A stretch of DNA of 9,064 nucleotides from a bacterium (lineage in GTDB: Bacteria; UBA10199; DSSB01), in the NCBI GenBank assembly GCA_030426445.1, contig JAUHYS010000072.1:1-9064 (forward strand), in the 5' to 3' direction. The position numbers were made by a program, and so were the translations under genes. The notes below the pieces were generated by a model, which had not been told where the DNA came from, did not search any database, and was given only the letters and a program-made list of their open reading frames with translations. Positions 5,265 through 9,064 of the stretch are shown here, one piece after another; the first letter of the stretch is position 1; each line of letters opens with the position of its first letter.

Positions 5265-6725
5265 TTATTGCGTCAATTGAGAAAGGTCAGCATTTGAAAC
5301 CTGACTGGGGGTTGTTTGATGAGAATTTCTTGCTAGAAGATTGATTCCTAATCCATAAGAAATAAGACATAAAACTAATAAAAGTGCGAGTGACCCTCTA
5401 CCCATTTCTTTTTGGTCAGTTTTTTTAAAGATCATGGAAAGAACAACGGAAACGCCCAGAAGGGGAAAACCAATTACCAAAGCAAAAAAACTGGGGCGCA
5501 AATAAAGGGGCACTCCCTCAAAAAATGCAGGGCTCCAAAAACCACCATCATATGAAGCAGAGCTAAAAAGACTGATCAAAAAAGCCAAAGAGATAAAAAG
5601 CCATCCCACTCCTCCTGGAATTTTTAGTAAAAATGAACTCTTTTTCATTAAAACCAAAGAAGCCATAACTACCGAAGCCGTCAAAAAGAAAAAGAAAGCC
5701 ATGACAGAGCTTAAAGGTAGTTCATAAAAATAGTATATTTGAGAATTAGCCCCATAAAAGCCCATGAAAGTGACTAAACTAAGCCACAAAATCATCATAG
5801 ACAAAAAGACAAGTCTGGGTTTTAACCATCCAACTACCACGGCTCCCAATAGCCCAAGTCCTCCAATGAAGGCAAAACTAGAAGAAAGTATGATAGCAAG
5901 CCCATTAAAAAAAGAACCTCCCAAAGCAATCAAAATCAAAAAAAACACTGCACCCGAAAAGAAACTATACAAAGAAAAAAGCCTTTGACCAATTGACAAC
6001 GAACTTGATTTTATTGCGTTTGTTGAAGAAAAATTTTGAGAGGCACCTTCTAATATAGGTTCTTTTTCTGTTTTTTTTATCTGAGACAAAGGTTCAGCAG
6101 ACTCCTTAAGTTCAGTTGAGTCTACTTCAAGGTATCTAGTTTCATCTTGCTGCGAAGAAGAAGGGTACCCTGGAGTTTCCATTTCTACGGGTATCTGATG
6201 AGTCCCAGTAATTTCCTCATTAAAAAAATCATCATCAAAAAAACCTGAATCCTCAGATGGGGTAACATTAACTATAGCCGTTTCATCAATCGGGACTCTT
6301 ACTTTTCCCGTGATTTCTTTGTTATTCTCCAGCATGCTAATATCAATATCCAAAGCTGTTTTATCAAAATCATCTTCTGAGAGTTTTTTAGGAGCCTTTT
6401 TTTTATCAGAAGAACTCAAGTGGTTAGTGGTTTTATTATGTTGCTCTTCAAGTTCAGTTAAATTAATATCTAACGCCGTTTTTTCATCGTTATTTTCATA
6501 GTTTTTATTTCGTCTTTTAGGAACAGGGGGTGCTTTTTTTGAAGAGCTAAGCGAAGGAGATACCGAAGGAGTCTCTTGCTTTGTTTCTTGCACAATGTCT
6601 TCGTTTTCCTTTTTATCCACCTCCTCAAATGCGCTAAGATCGAAATCCATCACTGTTTTCTCTAAATCATCTTCGACCTTCTTGCGAGGAACTGGCTGAG
6701 GAGTTTTTCTCTTATTTTGAGTCAT
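5265..6725 (-). CDS. Polytopic membrane protein with repeated acidic KTxxD modules in a long cytosolic N-terminus
   Basis: I recognise no family. The 486 residues divide into a disordered, charged N-terminal half (1-245) and a membrane half with about seven hydrophobic helices (roughly 255-281, 283-300, 303-323, 338-360, 373-392, 412-433, 444-464), ending in a Ser/Gln/Thr-rich tail. The N-terminal half has three repeats: a basic Pro patch (PQPVPRKK; APPVPKRR; KKAPKK) followed by an acidic module (LEKTVMDFDL; DEKTALDINL; FDKTALDIDI). The key Thr residues are T24, T83 and T123, each with Asp at +3. Looser copies occur at T149 (IDETAIVNV) and T196 (DETRYLEVD). A Thr with Asp at +3 is a classic ligand pattern for FHA domains once phosphorylated, and an FHA gene lies divergently next door. 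The ATG at 6725 has AGGAG about 12 bases upstream, slightly far. The FHA-ligand role is inference; an alternative is simple linker duplication. Confidence 0.85.
   Translation of the reverse strand: MTQNKRKTPQPVPRKKVEDDLEKTVMDFDLSAFEEVDKKENEDIVQETKQETPSVSPSLSSSKKAPPVPKRRNKNYENNDEKTALDINLTELEEQHNKTTNHLSSSDKKKAPKKLSEDDFDKTALDIDISMLENNKEITGKVRVPIDETAIVNVTPSEDSGFFDDDFFNEEITGTHQIPVEMETPGYPSSSQQDETRYLEVDSTELKESAEPLSQIKKTEKEPILEGASQNFSSTNAIKSSSLSIGQRLFSLYSFFSGAVFFLILIALGGSFFNGLAIILSSSFAFIGGLGLLGAVVVGWLKPRLVFLSMMILWLSLVTFMGFYGANSQIYYFYELPLSSVMAFFFFLTASVVMASLVLMKKSSFLLKIPGGVGWLFISLAFLISLFSSASYDGGFWSPAFFEGVPLYLRPSFFALVIGFPLLGVSVVLSMIFKKTDQKEMGRGSLALLLVLCLISYGLGINLLARNSHQTTPSQVSNADLSQLTQ
6174..6317 (-). 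repeat. Two EITG-x-x-x-(V/I)P segments in the membrane protein
   Basis: Residues 137-150 (EITGKVRVPIDETA) and 171-184 (EITGTHQIPVEMET) share EITG, a Pro at the same offset and an ET near the end. They flank an acidic Phe-rich stretch (GFFDDDFFNE, 161-170). They form a second repeat type downstream of the KTxxD modules. Confidence 0.5.
6327..6707 (-). repeat. Three basic-proline / acidic KTxxD repeats
   Basis: The repeats are residues 7-35 (6621-6707), 64-94 (6444-6536) and 109-133 (6327-6401). Each has a Lys/Arg/Pro patch and then an acidic (D/E)KT-x-x-D-(I/F)-(D/N)-(L/I)-(S/T) core, continuing to a Leu/Phe-Glu. Spacing between the central Thr residues is 59 and 40, so the units are conserved islands in variable linkers. 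That pattern suggests selection on short binding motifs. Confidence 0.75.
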
Positions 6726-6753
6726 AAAAAACTGAGTCTCCTAATAAACTTAG

Positions 6754-6767
6754 CAAGCACATGCTTG
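6754..6767. promoter_or_regulatory. Perfect 14-bp palindrome, operator candidate
   Basis: CAAGCACATGCTTG has perfect 6-base arms (CAAGCA/TGCTTG) around a 2-base centre. It lies 28-42 bases upstream of the membrane protein's ATG. The 2-base centre cannot form an RNA hairpin, so a dimeric DNA-binding protein is the more natural reading. It stands out because it is richer in G/C than its surroundings. Confidence 0.45.
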
Positions 6768-6897
6768 AATATTTTGAGGACAAAGTAAATCCCTAATTTC
6801 TATCTTAAAATCTATTTCTTATTAATATTAACACTATTTCGCTTTCTCTGGACCCTTGAATGGACATTTAAGTCATCTACTTTTATTCTTAAAACAT

Positions 6898-6916
6898 ATA
6901 AATATCAGATATTTAT
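6898..6916. repeat. 19-bp inverted repeat in the divergent region
   Basis: ATAAATAT and ATATTTAT are perfect 8-base arms around CAG. It lies about 38 bases upstream of the FHA -35 box and faces both genes. It may be an operator, but arms made only of A and T are easily formed by chance here. Confidence 0.3.
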
Positions 6917-6954
6917 TTTAAAATAATGAATTAAGATTTAAAAAAAATAAAGTG

Positions 6955-6981
6955 TTGAAATTGTGAATTTTAAAGTATAAT
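6955..6981 (+). promoter_or_regulatory. Sigma70-like promoter for the FHA gene
   Basis: TTGAAA (6955-6960; five of six) and a perfect TATAAT (6976-6981) are separated by 15 bases, shorter than the ideal 17. The start would fall near 6988, giving a leader of about 90 bases that ends in a strong AAGGAGG ribosome site at 7062-7068. Confidence 0.45.
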
Positions 6982-7078
6982 TGTTTGACCTTTCAGATTA
7001 GCTTTTTTACAATAAGTTAAAACGAATTCAAAAAATATTTAGCATAGTTAGGTTTAAGGTTAAGGAGGCAGATAATAT

Positions 7079-8482
7079 ATGGCAATCTCGAGTAAATCAG
7101 ATGAACAAGATCCTAAAACAACATCCAAGTCCAATTTAGAAAAGAAAAAAGAATCTGACAAAAAAGTAGAAACTAATGAAATCGAAAAAATAGAAGACTC
7201 TAAAACATCTGAAAAAACAAAAAAGAAAGCAAAAAGCTCAAAAAAAGATAACACAACTGCATCCATTGATTTAGCCCCCTATCAAGTTCAAGAAATTCTT
7301 GTAAAAGACTCAAGTAAAATTAAAGATGAAATGGAGCTTTTAGAAAAAAGGCTTGAAAAAATGTACGAACATAAGGAAAACGTCTCAGATGACGTTTTTC
7401 TCAAAGTAAAGTCAGATTATGAAACACAACTTGATAAAGTACGCGAATCTTTTGAAGAAAAATGCCAAGAATTAGAGGAAGAGCTCGAAAAACTTTATGA
7501 GCTTAAAGAAGAACAACAGGGCTATTTATCACGTCATGAAAGCATTTTAGAAGAAGCTAAATTTCGACACATGCTAGAAGAGTACAGTGACGAAGATTTT
7601 AAAAATGAACAAAAAGTTCAAAACAAAGAAATCAAAAAGTATAATACCATCTTAGAAACCATAAAAAGCTCTATTCAAAAATATGAAGATATTTTGGGTC
7701 GTCCTTATACTCCTAAAGATCAAAGTACAGAGGAAGAAAAAATTGAAGAGTTTAAAGAAGATAAAGAAAGTCTTTCTGCAGAAGAACTCCTCAACCTAAA
7801 CGAAAGCAGTGAGAAATCAACTGAGGAGGCGAAAGAAAAAATTTCTCCACGCTTAGAAGAAACCCCTCCCATGGGAATTAGTGAAGCTGAAATTGCTGAA
7901 CAAATAATCGCTAAAAGTGACAAGCCTAAAGAAACTCCTAATCAAACTATAGAAGAAGAATATGACGATTTTTTAGAAATCGAAGGGGATTACTTTAGCG
8001 AAAAAGAGGCTTCAGCAAAATCACTAAATCAAGAAAACGGCCCTGAAAAAGCTCCAGAAGTTGCTCAAGACGATTCTATTTCTCATATTCTAAAAGATAT
8101 CCCATTTGAGGAAAGTTCAGAGGAAGTCCTTCCACCCGTTGACGAACCCACTGGCGAATTAGCTGCAGCAAAGGCCTCACCTTCTCAGGAAGGCTCTGAA
8201 GCATCACTGTTACTCATTGAAGGCACCTTGGATGAACATGAATATATTTTAGGCGAAACCACAACCATGGGACGTTCCCCCAGCAATGATGTTGTCCTCA
8301 AAGAATCCCGCATCAGTCGACAGCATGCCAATATTAGTAAAACAGACGAAGGCTATGTTATTGTTGATTTAAAAAGTTCAAATGGTATTTTAGTCAATGA
8401 TCAAAAAGTGGAGGAAGCCCTACTCCAAGATGGCGACGAAATTCAAGTAGGTGGTTTTCGCTTTCAATTTAATATACTTTAA
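7079..8482 (+). CDS. Coiled-coil protein with C-terminal FHA (phosphothreonine-binding) domain
   Basis: The 467 residues are cytosolic with no TM or signal peptide. A Lys/Glu/Ser-rich N-terminus (1-58) precedes NTTASIDLAPYQ (58-69). A long coiled coil follows (about 76-205), with VSDDVFLKVKSDYETQLDKV and AKFRHMLEEYSDEDF resembling coiled coils of deltaproteobacterial signalling proteins. Then comes an acidic disordered linker (about 206-373). The FHA domain occupies 376-467 with all ligand-site landmarks: G398-R399-S400, SRISRQH (410-416, with S413, R414 and H416), and SSNG (433-436) with N440. FHA domains bind phosphothreonine peptides, so a partner kinase is expected but is not in the window. 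The ATG at 7079 has a strong AAGGAGG site 10 bases upstream. The divergent neighbour carries Thr-x-x-Asp repeats that could be its ligands. The stop overlaps the stop of the convergent M20 gene by 4 bases. Confidence 0.93.
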   Translation: MAISSKSDEQDPKTTSKSNLEKKKESDKKVETNEIEKIEDSKTSEKTKKKAKSSKKDNTTASIDLAPYQVQEILVKDSSKIKDEMELLEKRLEKMYEHKENVSDDVFLKVKSDYETQLDKVRESFEEKCQELEEELEKLYELKEEQQGYLSRHESILEEAKFRHMLEEYSDEDFKNEQKVQNKEIKKYNTILETIKSSIQKYEDILGRPYTPKDQSTEEEKIEEFKEDKESLSAEELLNLNESSEKSTEEAKEKISPRLEETPPMGISEAEIAEQIIAKSDKPKETPNQTIEEEYDDFLEIEGDYFSEKEASAKSLNQENGPEKAPEVAQDDSISHILKDIPFEESSEEVLPPVDEPTGELAAAKASPSQEGSEASLLLIEGTLDEHEYILGETTTMGRSPSNDVVLKESRISRQHANISKTDEGYVIVDLKSSNGILVNDQKVEEALLQDGDEIQVGGFRFQFNIL

Positions 8483-9064
8483 ATTTTGCTAAGCTCGTTG
8501 TAAAGATTAACTGCTGACAGCATCCCTTTTTTCCAATCTTCTAAATGTAAACTTTCGTTTTCTCCATGAGCATTACAATGAGGGTCTTCCAAACCAATCA
8601 AGAGTGCAGGCACACCATTAAATTGCTCAACTAAAGGATCAACAAAAGGGATCGAACCACCACAACCAATAAAAACAGGTTTCCGACCATAGCCGGCTTC
8701 AAGGGCTCTTTGTGCCGCTTGAAAAGCAGGGCCTTCGGGTTGAGTCTTCCAAGGTTTGCCCTGAGCTCCTGGAAACACTTTAACTTCACAGGCAAAAGGA
8801 GGGTCTTTTTCTAAGAATGCACAGAGCTTTTCCAAACAAAGCTTGGGGTCCATTCCTGAAACAATCCGTAACGAAACCTTCGCTCTAGCAACGTCAATTA
8901 ATTGATTACTTGCCCCCTGAATATTAGGGACATCCATACCGATTACACTCAGGCTAGGCTGACACCACAGACGCTCATAAACCGTACTATTTTGATCACC
9001 GACCCAATTTATCTTTTTGACAGCCCCTAATTCATGCCTAAAAACGGAATCTTCAAATGGCAAC
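8479..9064 (-). CDS. M20 family metallopeptidase (dipeptidase/ArgE-DapE type), C-terminal part
   Basis: The visible 194 residues are the C-terminal part of an M20-type zinc hydrolase, which cleaves dipeptides or N-acyl amino acids using a two-metal site. The first part is the end of the lid/dimerisation domain (VPNIQGASNQLIDVARAKVS then LRIVSGMDP, the usual core of this domain). The last part is the end of the catalytic domain, with CGGSIPFV (134-141) and AHGENE (165-170), where H166 is the expected C-terminal metal ligand. The other metal-binding residues lie beyond the right edge, so activity cannot be judged. The codon at 9063-9061 is TTG, an internal Leu and not a start. Cys replaces the acidic residue of the more common EGGSIP form. 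The substrate cannot be predicted. The TAA shares bases with the FHA gene's TAA. Confidence 0.9.
   Translation of the reverse strand, partial: LPFEDSVFRHELGAVKKINWVGDQNSTVYERLWCQPSLSVIGMDVPNIQGASNQLIDVARAKVSLRIVSGMDPKLCLEKLCAFLEKDPPFACEVKVFPGAQGKPWKTQPEGPAFQAAQRALEAGYGRKPVFIGCGGSIPFVDPLVEQFNGVPALLIGLEDPHCNAHGENESLHLEDWKKGMLSAVNLYNELSKI

Larger units (their letters stand above)
6726..7078. other. Divergent AT-rich control region (353 bp)
   Basis: This spacer separates the start of the KTxxD membrane protein (minus) from the start of the FHA protein (plus). It holds the FHA promoter candidate at 6955-6981, inverted repeats at 6754-6767 and 6898-6916, a short TTAATATTAA palindrome at 6822-6831, and the strong FHA ribosome site AAGGAGG at 7062-7068. 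No ORF with a ribosome site was found; the longest small reading frame noted is 11 codons from 6761. No clear sigma70 pair was found for the minus-strand gene. Confidence 0.7.

Noticed and set aside
6761..6796. 11-codon plus-strand frame overlapping the palindrome
   Set aside because: There is no ribosome site, it is very short, and it lies within the control region of the divergent gene.
7060..7266. 68-residue antisense frame over the FHA gene start
   Set aside because: It is a mirror of the Lys/Glu-rich coding sequence (Ser/Phe-rich low complexity) and covers the FHA ribosome site.
8479..9063. Complete 194-residue protein starting at 9063
   Set aside because: The codon is TTG (Leu) at the window edge, and the protein lacks the N-terminal catalytic half of M20 enzymes; this is a truncated view of a longer gene.
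1..9064. tRNA, rRNA, CRISPR array, insertion sequence or prophage signals
   Set aside because: None was seen on either strand; the spacers are short and lack regular direct repeats, terminal inverted repeats or transposase/integrase reading frames.

Overview
This is an AT-rich chromosomal segment, densely coded, with housekeeping and cell-envelope genes and no mobile elements, RNA genes or CRISPR. The gene set (GrpE with a J-domain protein, a DUF2007/zinc-finger protein, a CoxE-like VWA protein, a YuaF/flotillin pair, a coiled-coil FHA protein and an M20 peptidase) suggests a low-GC Gram-negative bacterium. A relative of the former Deltaproteobacteria (Bdellovibrionota or a neighbour) fits best, because FHA proteins with long charged coiled coils are common there. 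This assignment is inference and is not secure.

Layout. 1-276 (minus): 5' part of a J-domain protein. 340-975 (minus): grpE, in the same direction and just upstream of it. 976-1125: a short AT-rich divergent promoter region. 1126-2787 (plus): a two-gene unit, a DUF2007 + RanBP2-like zinc finger + TM protein followed 6 bp later by a CoxE-like VWA protein. 2797-5075 (minus): a YuaF/NfeD-like membrane protein and then a flotillin. 5265-6725 (minus): a polytopic membrane protein with a long repetitive cytosolic N-terminus. 6726-7078: a 353-bp AT-rich divergent control region with a sigma70-like promoter and two clean inverted repeats. 7079-8482 (plus): a coiled-coil FHA-domain protein. 8479-9064 (minus): the C-terminal part of an M20 metallopeptidase whose stop codon overlaps the FHA gene's stop codon.

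How the genes may work together. GrpE and the J-domain protein would both serve DnaK. The YuaF-like protein and flotillin form the known membrane-microdomain pair. The most interesting arrangement is the divergent pair at 5265-8482. The membrane protein carries three copies of an acidic module with a central Thr and Asp at +3 (KT-x-x-D), plus two looser copies. The gene next door encodes an FHA domain, a fold that reads phosphothreonine and often prefers Asp at +3. I infer a phosphothreonine-dependent membrane-recruitment module driven by a Ser/Thr kinase encoded elsewhere. No kinase is present in this window.
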